Both the position numbers and the translations under genes were made by a program. Shown here piece by piece: positions 17,214-26,291 of a DNA stretch of 64,000 bases (position 1 is the stretch's first letter; each line of letters starts with the position of its first letter). The stretch lies in assembly GCF_029846235.1 (NCBI RefSeq), contig NZ_JARVWP010000004.1, positions 434,001-498,000 of the forward strand, written 5' to 3'. The notes below the pieces were generated by a model. That model saw only the letters and a program-made list of their open reading frames with translations. It made no database searches and was not told where the DNA came from. The DNA is from Bradyrhizobium sp. CER78. GTDB lineage: Bacteria; Pseudomonadota; Alphaproteobacteria; Rhizobiales; Xanthobacteraceae.

Positions 17214-17446
17214 CACAACCTCCTGTGCGTGCGAGTCGAGGCCTGACCGCCTCGGCGGTGAGGCTCGCGCTCGGGCTCACTCTTGGGACCACAATCGCAT
17301 CACGAGGATGAACGCATCATGAGTGAAACGAACGGCCGGAGCCCCGGTTCCAAAATCTGACCGTGTGGATCGCTTTCGGAACCCGGGCGTTGACCGCTTG
17401 CGGCAAACGGGCCGGGCCGCGCTGGAATTTGGCAATCGGAGACGCA

Positions 17447-19720
17447 ATGCTGATCCGCTGGGGGCGGCTTCAACCGACGATCTGGGCGGTCGTCATGCTG
17501 CTTGCGACCGTCACCGCAGCCGACGCCGCCGGCGACGAGGCAGCGAAACCTTCCGAGTTCATCCTGCTCGCCCAGATCGCGCTGCTGATCGCGGTCGGAC
17601 GCGGCCTCGGCGAGGTGATGCAACGGATCGGCCAGCCCTCAGTGATCGGTGAACTGCTCGCTGGCCTGCTGCTCGGCCCGTCGCTGTTCGGCTGGCTGTG
17701 GCCGTCGGCGCACAGTGTCGTCTTTCCGCCGTCCAGTGAGCAGAAGGCACTGATCGACGGAATCGCGCAGTTCGGCATCCTGCTGCTGTTGCTGTTGACC
17801 GGCATGGAGACCGACCTCAAGCTGGTGCGCAAGGTCGGCCGCGCCGCGGCGACGATCTCGGTTGTGGGCATCGCGGTGCCGTTCGCCTGCGGCTTTGCGC
17901 TCGGCGAATTCTTGCCCAACAGCCTGTTGCCGCATCCCGAAGCGCGGCTGATCGCATCGCTGTTCCTCGGCACCGCGCTGTCGATCTCGTCGGTGAAGAT
18001 CGTCGCGGTCGTGGTGCGCGAGATGAACTTCATGCGCCGCAATGTCGGCCAGATCATCGTCGCCTCCGCGATCATCGACGACACCATCGGCTGGATCATC
18101 ATCGCTGTGATCTTCAGCCTCGCCTCGCGCGGCACCCTGGATGTCGCCTCGGTCGCCCAGGCGCTGTTCGGCACGCTGGCTTTCCTCGTGGTCAGCTTCA
18201 CGATCGGCCGCCGGCTGGTGTTCCGGCTGATCCGCTGGGCCAACGATAATCTGGTCTCGCCAGCCGCTGTGATCACCGTGATTCTGCTGCTGATGAGCGC
18301 GATGGCTGGCATCACGCATCTGATCGGCGTGCATACCGTGCTCGGTGCCTTCATCGCCGGCGTGCTGGTCGGGGAGTCCCCGATCCTGACCCGGCAGATT
18401 GACGAGCGGCTGCGCGGGCTGATCTCCAGCCTGTTCATGCCCGTGTTCTTCGGCCTCGCCGGCCTCGCCGCCGACCTCACCGTGCTCAGGGATACTCAAC
18501 TCCTGCTGCTGACCGCGGCGCTGATCCTGATCGCGAGCATTGGCAAGTTCGGCGGCGCCTTCGTCGGCGGCGCGCTCGGCGGGCTGACGAGGCCGGAATC
18601 CTATGCGCTGGCGAGCGGCATGAACGCACGCGGCTCGACCGAGGTGATCATCGCCACCATCGGCCTCTCGATGGGCGTGCTGAGCCAGACCATGTTCTCG
18701 ATGATCGTGACCATGGCGATCCTGACCACGATGGCGATGCCGCCGATGCTGCGCAGCGCGCTGGCGCGGCTGCCGCTCGGCAAGGACGAGAAGGAGCGGC
18801 TGGAGCGCGAGGAAGTCGAGCAGCGCGGCTTCGTCGCCAATATCGAGCGATTGCTGCTCGCGGTCGACGAGAGCAACAACGCGAAATTCGCCGCCCATGT
18901 CGCTGGCCTGCTCGCCGGTGGACGCGGCCTGCCCATCACGGTGCTGCATGTCGGCGCCAATGCCAAGCTGCAGGAAAAGAACCGCGCCGACGAGGAGAGC
19001 CCCGAGGCCGCAGTCATCAAGGCCGCCAAGGCGAGTGCAAGGGCCGAGGCCGACGGCGGCGGCGGCGGCGACAATGTCGACGTCATCAGCCGCGCCCGCG
19101 AGGAGACGGCGGCGGAGGCGATCGTGGAGGAAGCCAGGAAAGGCTTCGACCTGCTCGTGGTCGGCATGGACAAGGTCGCCGGCCCCGACGGCGGCTTCGA
19201 CCGGCGGATCGACGAGCTGACCTCCGGCTTCGACGGTCCGCTGGCGATCGCGGCCGCCAAGGGTGTGCATGAGAAGGAGCCGACGGCGAATGCGCGGAAG
19301 ATCCTGGTGCCGGTCTCGGGCAGCAACGTCTCGCGGCGCGGCGCCGAGGTCGCGATCGCGCTGGCCCGCCTCAGTGCCGAGCCGCTGCAGGTGGTCTACG
19401 TCTCGACCACACGCGACAAGGGCGCCCGCCGCTCCAGCCCGAGCATGTCGCTGGCGAGGGAGGAAGCGATCCTGAAGGACATCGCGGCAACCGCCGCGCG
19501 CTATGACATCAATGTCGCGACGCGGCTGCGCGCCAGCACCGCCCCTGAGGTCGCCATCCTGCAGGAGATCACGGCAAGCCGGGCCGATCTCGTCGTGGTC
19601 GGCGTCGACCGCATCCAGGGCGACAGCCTGAATTTCGGCAGCGTCGCGGCCGCCGTGCTCGGCAAGTCGACGGCGTCGGTATTGCTGGTGTCGGATGGCG
19701 ACGTCAGACCGAAAACCTGA
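17447..19720 (+). CDS. Kef/CPA2-type cation:proton antiporter with C-terminal USP domains
   Basis: A 757-residue protein. A short leader-like segment (TIWAVVMLLATVTAADAAG) precedes about twelve membrane helices of the Na+/H+ exchanger fold (VIGELLAGLLLGPSLFGWLW, LLLLLTGMETDLKLVRKVGR, SVKIVAVVVREM, IDDTIGWIIIAVI, MNARGSTEVIIATIGLSMGV). From about residue 465, two universal-stress-protein-like domains follow (NIERLLLAVDESNNAKFAAH; ARKILVPVSGSNVSRRGAEV then DLVVVGVDRI). USP domains often bind nucleotides and may gate transport. The start at 17447 follows GGAG; the frame to 17363 is ignored. It exports K+ or Na+ in exchange for protons by family analogy; the ion is not known. Confidence 0.92.
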   Translation: MLIRWGRLQPTIWAVVMLLATVTAADAAGDEAAKPSEFILLAQIALLIAVGRGLGEVMQRIGQPSVIGELLAGLLLGPSLFGWLWPSAHSVVFPPSSEQKALIDGIAQFGILLLLLLTGMETDLKLVRKVGRAAATISVVGIAVPFACGFALGEFLPNSLLPHPEARLIASLFLGTALSISSVKIVAVVVREMNFMRRNVGQIIVASAIIDDTIGWIIIAVIFSLASRGTLDVASVAQALFGTLAFLVVSFTIGRRLVFRLIRWANDNLVSPAAVITVILLLMSAMAGITHLIGVHTVLGAFIAGVLVGESPILTRQIDERLRGLISSLFMPVFFGLAGLAADLTVLRDTQLLLLTAALILIASIGKFGGAFVGGALGGLTRPESYALASGMNARGSTEVIIATIGLSMGVLSQTMFSMIVTMAILTTMAMPPMLRSALARLPLGKDEKERLEREEVEQRGFVANIERLLLAVDESNNAKFAAHVAGLLAGGRGLPITVLHVGANAKLQEKNRADEESPEAAVIKAAKASARAEADGGGGGDNVDVISRAREETAAEAIVEEARKGFDLLVVGMDKVAGPDGGFDRRIDELTSGFDGPLAIAAAKGVHEKEPTANARKILVPVSGSNVSRRGAEVAIALARLSAEPLQVVYVSTTRDKGARRSSPSMSLAREEAILKDIAATAARYDINVATRLRASTAPEVAILQEITASRADLVVVGVDRIQGDSLNFGSVAAAVLGKSTASVLLVSDGDVRPKT

Positions 19721-19751
19721 CGACAGGACCTGAGGCGGGAACGGCTCGCGC

Positions 19752-20198
19752 CTACCACTCTTCCGGACAGGGATCGACGATCTTCCAGAGATCGACCCCG
19801 TTCTTGATCTTCTTCATTTCGGTGGTCAGCCCGCCATTGCGGCGGATCCAGTCCTTCACCGTATCGGGGTAATAGGACATCAGGTCGGAGGTGCCCTCGA
19901 GGCTGGTGACCTTGATGCCGAAGGTGAAGGCCTTGTCGTAGTAGGCCTGGTGGAAGCCGATGCTGGCCTTCGGCGTCACGCAGATCTTGTTCAGCGGCAC
20001 GATGCCGAACACCAGCGTGCAGGCCGAGTTGCAGATGCCGTCGATCACGACGCGCTCGCGGCGGTCGCGGATCAGCTTGTACTTGGCCTTGTACTCCTCC
20101 ACATAGCCGCCATGGTCGCGCGTGATGTGCAGCACGGCCCGCGCTGGCGTGACCGCCAGGACCGAGAGCAGCGAGGCGACAAGGGGCGTGATGCGCAT
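19752..20198 (-). CDS. Exported ClpP-like (COG3904-type) protein
   Basis: A 148-residue protein with a signal peptide (MRITPLVASLLSVLAVTPARA). The core contains RVVIDGICNSACTLVFGIVP and ASIGFHQAYYD, which match the periplasmic crotonase/ClpP-like family widespread in rhizobia. The Ser in NSACT is in the position of the ClpP nucleophile and the His in GFHQ in that of the catalytic His. Whether it is a protease is unproven. It is convergent with the antiporter gene. Confidence 0.75.
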   Translation of the reverse strand: MRITPLVASLLSVLAVTPARAVLHITRDHGGYVEEYKAKYKLIRDRRERVVIDGICNSACTLVFGIVPLNKICVTPKASIGFHQAYYDKAFTFGIKVTSLEGTSDLMSYYPDTVKDWIRRNGGLTTEMKKIKNGVDLWKIVDPCPEEW

Positions 20199-20420
20199 GA
20201 AATGTTCTAAACCGAGGGAAAGGCGGCCCGGGCGGACCTGACCGCAAGACTCTGGCCGGACTGTGTTGGCAATCCGTTAAGCATCCGCAAAAAGGCAAAA
20301 TTTGGCGCGCTGTGACTGAATTCCCGCAGCTTTTGGCCGGATTCCGGGTTAAATGAGTCGCTACAGGACCTTGGAGCGGCCGGTGACGCCGATTCCAGCG
20401 TGAATGCCCGGAGGCCGCCA

Positions 20421-20696
20421 ATGACCAAGACCAAGCTTTTCGCCGCCCTCGCCCTGACGATTTCCTTGGCCGTCCCGGCCGCTGCGGCCGATCTCACGGC
20501 CACCCCGCACCACCGGCATCACCATCACCGGCACGCCTATTGGGGCCTGCCCTACCACATCAGCTATCTGCACAATTACGGCCCGGGCTCGGCGGCCGGC
20601 AGCTTCGCCTATTACGACGGCCCCTCGACCAACAAGTGCTACCAGAGCTCGGCCGCCTATATCGGCCAGGACCGCCGCCGGCATCCCTGCTTCTGA
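20421..20696 (+). CDS. Small exported histidine-rich protein
   Basis: A 91-residue product with a clear signal peptide (MTKTKLFAALALTISLAVPA, cleavage near AAA-D) after GGAGG. Mature part: a His/Arg cluster (HHRHHHHRHAYWGLPYH), then a Tyr/Ser-rich stretch with two Cys (NKCYQSS and HPCF at the end). The His cluster could bind metal. Family unknown; similar small proteins are common in Bradyrhizobium. Confidence 0.72.
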   Translation: MTKTKLFAALALTISLAVPAAAADLTATPHHRHHHHRHAYWGLPYHISYLHNYGPGSAAGSFAYYDGPSTNKCYQSSAAYIGQDRRRHPCF

Positions 20697-20795
20697 AGGC
20701 CGGCGGGCCAACGGCCGGCGCTCGGCGCCGACACCTCCCGGTGCCGCGCAAGGCTGCTGGCCCTGTCCGCCCAAGTCTGATAATCGACCCCCGCG

Positions 20796-20872
20796 GCGCT
20801 CGTAGCTCAGCTGGATAGAGCATCGGATTTCGATTCCGAGGGTCGGGAGTTCGAATCTCTCCGAGCGCGCCA
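20796..20872 (+). tRNA. tRNA-Arg, anticodon UCG
   Basis: The 77-base sequence folds as a standard tRNA: acceptor arms GCGCTCG/CGAGCGC, D-arm GCTC...GAGC, anticodon stem TCGGA/TCCGA around loop TTTCGAT (anticodon TCG, reads CGA), T-loop TTCGAAT, discriminator G and an encoded CCA. No integrase is next to it, so there is no sign of use as an attachment site here. Confidence 0.96.
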
Positions 20873-21072
20873 CTGGCACACCACCCAGACAGTTTTGACC
20901 TGTCGCGTGGACTTGCTTCGTCTCCTGCCCCGGCCGGCGAGCTGGAGCGTGCCGGTTCGTGTTCCCGCTTAACTGTCCCGTTTAACGCCGCCGCCGTTTG
21001 GGCTTTCCTTCCTATTGACGCCGTCCGGAGCCGAGGTGATAGGCTACCGGCATTTCAGGGCGGCCATTTTGA

Positions 21073-21930
21073 ATGCGCGATCTATTGGGATTGAACCAGC
21101 TCTTGCTGGCGGTTTTGATCTTCGTGCCTTTCGAGCGACTGTTCGCTGCGAGGCCTCAGAAGATTCTCAGGCGTGGCCTGCTGACTGATATGGCCTTCCT
21201 GTTCATCAACGGGTGGCTGGTGCTGGCCGGCGTGATCGCCATCACGACGGTGGCCATTCTGGTCAATCGGTCGGTCCTGCCTGCGGCGGTGACGCAGACG
21301 ATCGGTAATCTTCCGTATCTGGTCCAGGTGCCGATCGTGATCCTGCTCGCGGACCTCGGCATCTATTGGACGCACCGCATCCTGCACATCGTTCCCGCCA
21401 TGTGGCAGATCCATTCGGTTCATCATGCGGTCGAGGAACTGGACTGGCTCGCTGCCATTCACCAGCACCCGCTCGACGTGATCTTCATGAAGGCCGGCGC
21501 GCTGTTTCCGCTCTACGCGCTCGGCTTCTCCACGGAAGCGATCGGCACTTACCTCCTCGTCTATTTCTGGCAGACCTGGCTGGTCCACGCCAATGTGCGC
21601 CTGAGCTACGGACCACTGCGCTACATCCTGGTGTCGCCGGAATTTCACCACTGGCACCACAGCAGTGAAGCCGAAGCCAGGGACAAGAACTTCGCCGGAT
21701 TCATCTCGTTCTACGATGTGCTGTTCGGGAGCGCCTACCTTCCGACGGCGCAGAAGCCGAAGACGTTCGGCGTCGATCATCCAATGCCGTCAAACTACCT
21801 GGCGCTGCTTGCCTACCCGTTCATCGCGTGGGCCTCGAAGCGAAAGCGCAACGATCCCTCGGTCGTCCAACCTCAGTTGTCGAACGGCAGCGAGCCTGCG
21901 CAGGCGCGCCACAGTGCGCCGCTGCGCTAA
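21073..21930 (+). CDS. Sterol desaturase / fatty acid hydroxylase family protein
   Basis: A 285-residue integral membrane di-iron oxygenase. Histidine boxes are HRILH, HSVHH, HQH and HHWHH (in SPEFHHWHHSSEAEA), spaced as in the family; four or more hydrophobic helices precede and separate them. Members hydroxylate or desaturate lipids such as sterols, hopanoid-related lipids or carotenoids. The 3' end overlaps the convergent AraC-type gene by 4 bases. The substrate is unknown; the position near alkB hints at hydrocarbon or lipid oxidation, which is inference. Confidence 0.9.
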   Translation: MRDLLGLNQLLLAVLIFVPFERLFAARPQKILRRGLLTDMAFLFINGWLVLAGVIAITTVAILVNRSVLPAAVTQTIGNLPYLVQVPIVILLADLGIYWTHRILHIVPAMWQIHSVHHAVEELDWLAAIHQHPLDVIFMKAGALFPLYALGFSTEAIGTYLLVYFWQTWLVHANVRLSYGPLRYILVSPEFHHWHHSSEAEARDKNFAGFISFYDVLFGSAYLPTAQKPKTFGVDHPMPSNYLALLAYPFIAWASKRKRNDPSVVQPQLSNGSEPAQARHSAPLR

Positions 21931-22937
21931 CCCCGCATCCCCTTCGCGCCGAACCAGCGCCGGCAGGCCCGGCTGAAGCTCGTCGCATCGGTGTAGCCGA
22001 GCGCGGCCGCCATCTCGTCGCGCGACTGCGTGCGTTCCGCGAGCATGGCCCGCGCCCGCTCGCGCAGCACGCCATCGAGCAGCGGGCGGAAGGCGCAGCC
22101 CGCCTCCGCCAGCCGCCGCACCAGCGTCCGCCGCGAGGTGCCGACGAGGCGCGCGGCTTCCTCCTCAGCCAGGCGATGCGGCAGCCGCGCCGCGATCAGG
22201 CTCTCGACCATCCGCGCCAGCGCCGCAGTGTCCGAGCGCGGCCTCTCGACCGCGTCTAGGGCTTCGATCGCCTTGGCGTGCAATTCCGGATCGGCAAACG
22301 GCGAAGGCCGCGCGCACAGCTCGTTCGGCACGTCGAAGATGAAGGCCGCCGCGTTGAACTCCACGGCGCATGAATAATGCTGCACGAGCCGCTCCGCGCC
22401 CGCAGGCGGCCGCCAGGGAAACTTCAGCGTCGCCTGTCCGATCGCATCCTCGAGCAGCTGCGCATAGGCGGCGTGGATGTTGAGACTGACGGCCAGCGCC
22501 ACGGCGCGCCACAACGCGCCTTCCATGGGCACAGCCGGAGCGATTTCAATCTGGATCGAGCGCGCGGTCTTGCGCAGCTGGTTGCGGATGAAGGGTGCGC
22601 GGGTCGACCCGAAGCGCGCGCCGATGTTCAGCGCATCCGCGATGGTCGGCGCCGTCCTGGTCGCGACATCGAGCGCACCTTGCAGCGACGTCGACCAGAC
22701 TGCCGCAGCCGACAGCGGCCACAGCTCGCCATGCGCCCGGGTGATGTTGGCGGCCAGCATCACCAGCGCGGAGACCGGCATGTGGGCACCCGGCTGGTCG
22801 AGCAGCTCCTGTTCGACGCCGGTGCCCTTGAGCAGTTCGTCGCGCTCGCCCCGCGTCTTGCCGAACGCCCGCACCAGCGCCCGCGCATAGCTCGCGGACA
22901 CCGGCACGCGAAGGGCATCCGTCTCCGATCCCTGCAT
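21927..22937 (-). CDS. AraC-family transcriptional regulator, divergent from alkB
   Basis: A 336-residue regulator of the type with an N-terminal 'arabinose-binding-like' effector domain (residues 30-210) and a C-terminal double HTH (LAEEEAARLVGTSRRTLVRR; RDEMAAALGYTDATSFSRAC). I chose the ATG at 22937 because it gives the usual family length and has GGGAGG upstream; the frame to 23132 would run through the alkB start. It is divergently oriented to alkB across 154 bases, the classical layout for a local activator such as AlkS-like or OruR-like regulators. Alkane sensing is inferred. Confidence 0.88.
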   Translation of the reverse strand: MQGSETDALRVPVSASYARALVRAFGKTRGERDELLKGTGVEQELLDQPGAHMPVSALVMLAANITRAHGELWPLSAAAVWSTSLQGALDVATRTAPTIADALNIGARFGSTRAPFIRNQLRKTARSIQIEIAPAVPMEGALWRAVALAVSLNIHAAYAQLLEDAIGQATLKFPWRPPAGAERLVQHYSCAVEFNAAAFIFDVPNELCARPSPFADPELHAKAIEALDAVERPRSDTAALARMVESLIAARLPHRLAEEEAARLVGTSRRTLVRRLAEAGCAFRPLLDGVLRERARAMLAERTQSRDEMAAALGYTDATSFSRACRRWFGAKGMRG

Positions 22938-23091
22938 GGCGTTGGCGCCCTCCCGAGCGTCCGGCCGAATGGCTTGGCGCAAAATGCCACAAAATTGGCC
23001 TATTGGGAACTGGCGGCGCAGGCTCGCCTCGCGGCATTCTTGGCGAAACAACGGCGAATGCCGCCTCGAAAGAGCAGCTGGAGGGAATGCG

Positions 23092-24237
23092 ATGATCTTC
23101 ACGGGCACCAACGCCGCTGGCGAAACCATCACCTATAAGGACGGCAAGCGCTATCTCTGGATGCTCTCGTTCATCCCGCCGATGATCCCGCTGTTGTCCT
23201 ATTGGCTCTTCCTGCGGACGCACAATCCGCTGGTGACGCTGATCCCCTTCGTCTTCATCTTCATCCTGATCCCGCTGCTCGACGTCCTTATCGGCGAAGA
23301 TACCCACAATCCGCCGGCGGAAGTGGTCGCGGCGATGGAGGCCGATCCGTATTACCTGCGACTTGCACGCATCACCGTGGCGTTTCCCTGGATCAACTAC
23401 GTCGCGCTGATCGCCTTCTTCGGCACGCAAGAGCTGCCGTGGTGGTCCTATGTCGCGCTGCTGCTCGGCGTCGGCACCATCAATGGCGGCGCGCTGTTGA
23501 TCGGGCACGAGCTCGGCCACAAGTCCGATCGGCTCAACATCTTGTTCGGCATGCTCGCCAATTGCGCGGTCGGCTACGCGCATTTCCGCGTCGAGCACAA
23601 TCGCGGCCACCATACCTGGGTCGCAACGCCCGAGGATCCCGCCAGCGCGCGGTTCGGTGAATCGATCTATGCGTTCGCAACGCGCGAGCTCCCCGGCGCC
23701 TTCAAGCGCGGCTGGCGCAATGAGGCCGAACGGCTGACCCGGCGCGGCGAGCCGGTCTGGTCGGTCAACAACGAGATCCTGCAGGGCTTTGCACTGACGC
23801 TGGTCGTCGCGGCCATCCTGATTGCAGCGTTCGGCTGGAAGGTCGCACCGTTCATCGTCGCGCATCACTTCCTCGGCTGGTACGCGCTGACCCAGGCCAA
23901 TTATGTCGAACACTACGGCCTGCTGCGCGAGAAGTTGCCGAATGGCCGCTACCAGGCGGTCGAGCCGCGCCACTCCTGGAACACCAACCATATCGTCTCG
24001 AACCTGATGACGTTCCACCTGCAGCGTCACTCGGATCACCACGCCAATCCCATGCGCCCCTACCAGTCGCTGCGCGATTTCGACGACATCCCGCGGCTGC
24101 CGAACGGCTACACCGGCATGTTCGGGCTGGCCGCGATCCCGCCGCTCTGGTTCCGCGTGATGGACCCGAAGACATTGGCGTGGGCCGGTGGCGACAAGAG
24201 CAAGCTGAACCTGGGCGAGCGGCCGGCGGATGCGTGA
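23092..24237 (+). CDS. alkB: Alkane 1-monooxygenase
   Basis: A 381-residue integral membrane non-haem di-iron enzyme that hydroxylates the terminal carbon of medium-chain n-alkanes using rubredoxin-supplied electrons. The histidine motifs are all present: HELGHK, HNRGHH, NYVEHYG and LQRHSDHH. About six membrane helices are visible (MLSFIPPMIPLLSYWLFL, LVTLIPFVFIFILIPLLDVL). The ATG at 23092 follows GGAGGG at good spacing. No rubredoxin or rubredoxin reductase gene is adjacent, so electron donors must be elsewhere. A local AraC-type regulator is divergent. Confidence 0.94.
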   Translation: MIFTGTNAAGETITYKDGKRYLWMLSFIPPMIPLLSYWLFLRTHNPLVTLIPFVFIFILIPLLDVLIGEDTHNPPAEVVAAMEADPYYLRLARITVAFPWINYVALIAFFGTQELPWWSYVALLLGVGTINGGALLIGHELGHKSDRLNILFGMLANCAVGYAHFRVEHNRGHHTWVATPEDPASARFGESIYAFATRELPGAFKRGWRNEAERLTRRGEPVWSVNNEILQGFALTLVVAAILIAAFGWKVAPFIVAHHFLGWYALTQANYVEHYGLLREKLPNGRYQAVEPRHSWNTNHIVSNLMTFHLQRHSDHHANPMRPYQSLRDFDDIPRLPNGYTGMFGLAAIPPLWFRVMDPKTLAWAGGDKSKLNLGERPADA

Positions 24238-24262
24238 TCGCGACAAGCGCCGGCGTCCGTTC

Positions 24263-25031
24263 CTACGCCTGCGCTGACCGCCGCTTCATCGCGCCGATGC
24301 CGAGGAACGAGCCGTTGACGGACGGATACTGGCTGGTGAATTCGAACGCATCGAAGCTCGGTGCTTCGAATTCCCTGAGCGCCTTCCAGAGCCATGTCGT
24401 ATCCGGACAGGCTTGGGAGTGGATGTCGTGATGAACGATGATGCTGGCATTGGCGCGCACCAGGAGGTGATCCTGCATCGCACCGCGCAGGCTGTGATCG
24501 CCGTCGATGAAGACGAAGTCGGGCTTCAGCCGGTCGACATGCGCGGCGACCCGCGGCGAGGTTGAAAACGCCTGCATGTAGATCGGCTCGATCCGAGCCT
24601 GCTCCTGCAGCAGTTCGAAATAGGTCGCGATGAACGGCGTCGGCGCGATCGGATCGAGGGCAATCACCCTCTTGAGGTCGGCGCCGCCGGTCCTGAGCCA
24701 CTCCGCGACCAGGATGAACATGCCGCCCCAGCGACAGCCGATTTCCATGTACGAGGTGATGCCGGCCGCGTTGCGCGCAAGCCAGGCGAGATAGGGCGCG
24801 AGCTGGTTCGGATACCGCCAAAGGTGCAGGCCCTTGCCACAGCTCGGCGCCAGCTCCGGCGGCTGCTCGTGCAGCAGCTCGTCATTAAGTCCCAGCCCGT
24901 TCGAGGAAGTCCACATCGACCCGCTGGGCCGGGCTCAACGCGGCGATGGTGTCGATCGCTTCACGGACGAACGGCGCAAGATCGGCGAAACGCTGGTATC
25001 GGTCGTCTGGAGCCTGCCGGGCGTTGAGCAT
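24263..25031 (-). pseudogene. SAM-dependent methyltransferase gene, apparently frameshifted
   Basis: The main frame (24263-24916, 217 residues) carries a Rossmann methyltransferase of the CmcI/Methyltransf_24 type: SYMEIGCRWGGMFILVAEW (SAM motif I), VIALDPIAP, DFVFIDGDHSLRGAMQDHLL and HDIH. Upstream, a second frame (ATG 25031 to stop 24885) reads MLNARQAPDDRYQRFADLAP then RVDVDFLERAGT, with good codon bias. Removing one base from the CCC at 24891-24893 would join them as ERAG-LNDELLHEQPPE, giving one protein of about 255 residues. So it is either a pseudogene, or a sequencing error in an intact gene, or a shorter gene starting at 24916. Substrate unknown. Confidence 0.6.
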
Positions 25032-25192
25032 CGGTGCGATCGGGCCGGCCGGTTGGACACGCCGGAGACCTGCCGGCTGTCAGTGTCCCCGATGCTTCAA
25101 CGGCGCAAGCGCCCGTCTCGGGCGCTGAATCTTGCTTTCCGCGGCAGTTGCTGTGTCCGTCCGCCGCGCGCCGTCCGCCGTGTTGCCTGCCT

Positions 25193-25564
25193 TCAGCCGC
25201 TCGGGATCTTCCGGCGCACCGCCTCCATGCCGGCATCGGTGACGCGATATCGCCGCCCCAGCTCGGGGACGATCCAGCCCTTGTCGATCATTCCGGCAAT
25301 GGTGCTCGGGCCGACGCCCGCGGGAAACGAGCGGCGGTTTCGGATCGCGTCGATCGCCACTCTTTCGAGATGGGTGGCGACATGCGAGGGGCGCGCGCGA
25401 AACGCCTTCGCCATGATGAGCACCGACAGGACCTCGGCGCGTCGCCGCACCGCCGAAGCGCTGCGGGTCAGTTCGTTGCTGATCTCGAGAGCATTCTTGC
25501 CGGCCCTGGCGAGTTCTCTGAGCTTCTCGTCCTCGTCAGAGCTCCAGCGCCGTACGATCCCCAT
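25193..25564 (-). CDS. Hypothetical protein with Myb/SANT-like N-terminal helix-turn-helix
   Basis: A 123-residue protein. The first 45 residues (RRWSSDEDEKLRELARAGKN, ALEISNELTRSASAVRRRAE) have the spacing of a Myb/SANT or GcrA-like HTH. A second helical part ends IDKGWIVPELGRRYRVTDAG, which looks like a winged helix recognition region. The ATG follows GAGGGGC. Likely DNA-binding, but target and family are not known. Confidence 0.62.
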   Translation of the reverse strand: MGIVRRWSSDEDEKLRELARAGKNALEISNELTRSASAVRRRAEVLSVLIMAKAFRARPSHVATHLERVAIDAIRNRRSFPAGVGPSTIAGMIDKGWIVPELGRRYRVTDAGMEAVRRKIPSG

Positions 25565-25716
25565 CTGCCCCTCACCGCCTGGATACCCATCTCTAACGAT
25601 CGATGCATACGCAGGCGGCGCTGATTTGCCATGTGACTTTTGGCACCTCTTGATGTGACGTTGGAGACTGTCGCCATCAGGAAAGGCCGATGCGGTGCCG
25701 CCCGGTGCGGCACTCG

Positions 25717-25747
25717 GAGCATGGTCCGATCGAATCGGATCATGCTC
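25717..25747. repeat. 14-bp hairpin repeat
   Basis: GAGCATGGTCCGAT and ATCGGATCATGCTC pair with a single G-T wobble around a CGA loop. Palindromes of this GATCATGCTC kind are familiar intergenic repeats in Bradyrhizobium. It lies downstream of the 97-residue gene, so it may also act as a transcript-end stem-loop. Confidence 0.6.
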
Positions 25748-25795
25748 TCAATCCCCTGATCCGGTCGCATTCTCCTTGCGCGAACCCGAAGCGCT

Positions 25796-26089
25796 TCAGT
25801 GCTTGCTGGGTTCAAGCATGATGAGCACGCCGGTCGGCTCGGGCTCGTGCGGCCGAAGCGAGGTCAGCTCCGGATCGCTCCATTCGGCAAGGCTCACCAC
25901 CTCGCCGGTCTGTCCCGGCATGTCGGAGCTCTGCGCCGGTTCGAGGACCTTGAGTCCGCTGGTATCGACGAAGAATGTGTGCTCGCCAAACACGCTGTTC
26001 AGTTGCGCCACCGCCGGATGATCGTCCGGAAGCACCTGGGCGTTCATTTGCGACATGGTCTGTTTGACTTGCGTGGAATTAAGCTTCAT
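25796..26089 (-). CDS. Small acidic hypothetical protein
   Basis: A 97-residue soluble protein (MKLNSTQVKQTMSQMNAQVL, then DDHPAVAQLNSVFGEHTFFV). The ATG at 26089 has AAGGAG before it; the frame extends upstream to 26476 but that part is Arg/Pro-rich and lacks coding character. No family recognised. Confidence 0.65.
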   Translation of the reverse strand: MKLNSTQVKQTMSQMNAQVLPDDHPAVAQLNSVFGEHTFFVDTSGLKVLEPAQSSDMPGQTGEVVSLAEWSDPELTSLRPHEPEPTGVLIMLEPSKH

Positions 26090-26291
26090 CCGCTGCTCCT
26101 TCTTGTTGGTTCCGGCCGTGACCGCTTCCCTGGCTGGTTCCTCCCCGCCCGCACCTCTCGCCGGGGGCTTCAAAGTCTCGAACCGATCAGGCAACGAAAC
26201 GTTCCGCGCGCGCGACGCATTGACCGCCCGCGCGCGGGTTCCACATCCACATCTCTGCGTGAAGGAGCCGCGCGGCGTCGCGCGCACCCGC

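Noticed and set aside
17639-19270. 543-residue antisense frame over the antiporter gene
   Set aside because: His/Gln/Arg-rich shadow without domain features.
20796-20872. tRNA-Arg as an attachment site of a genomic island
   Set aside because: No integrase, no direct repeat of the tRNA end and no change of composition follow it.
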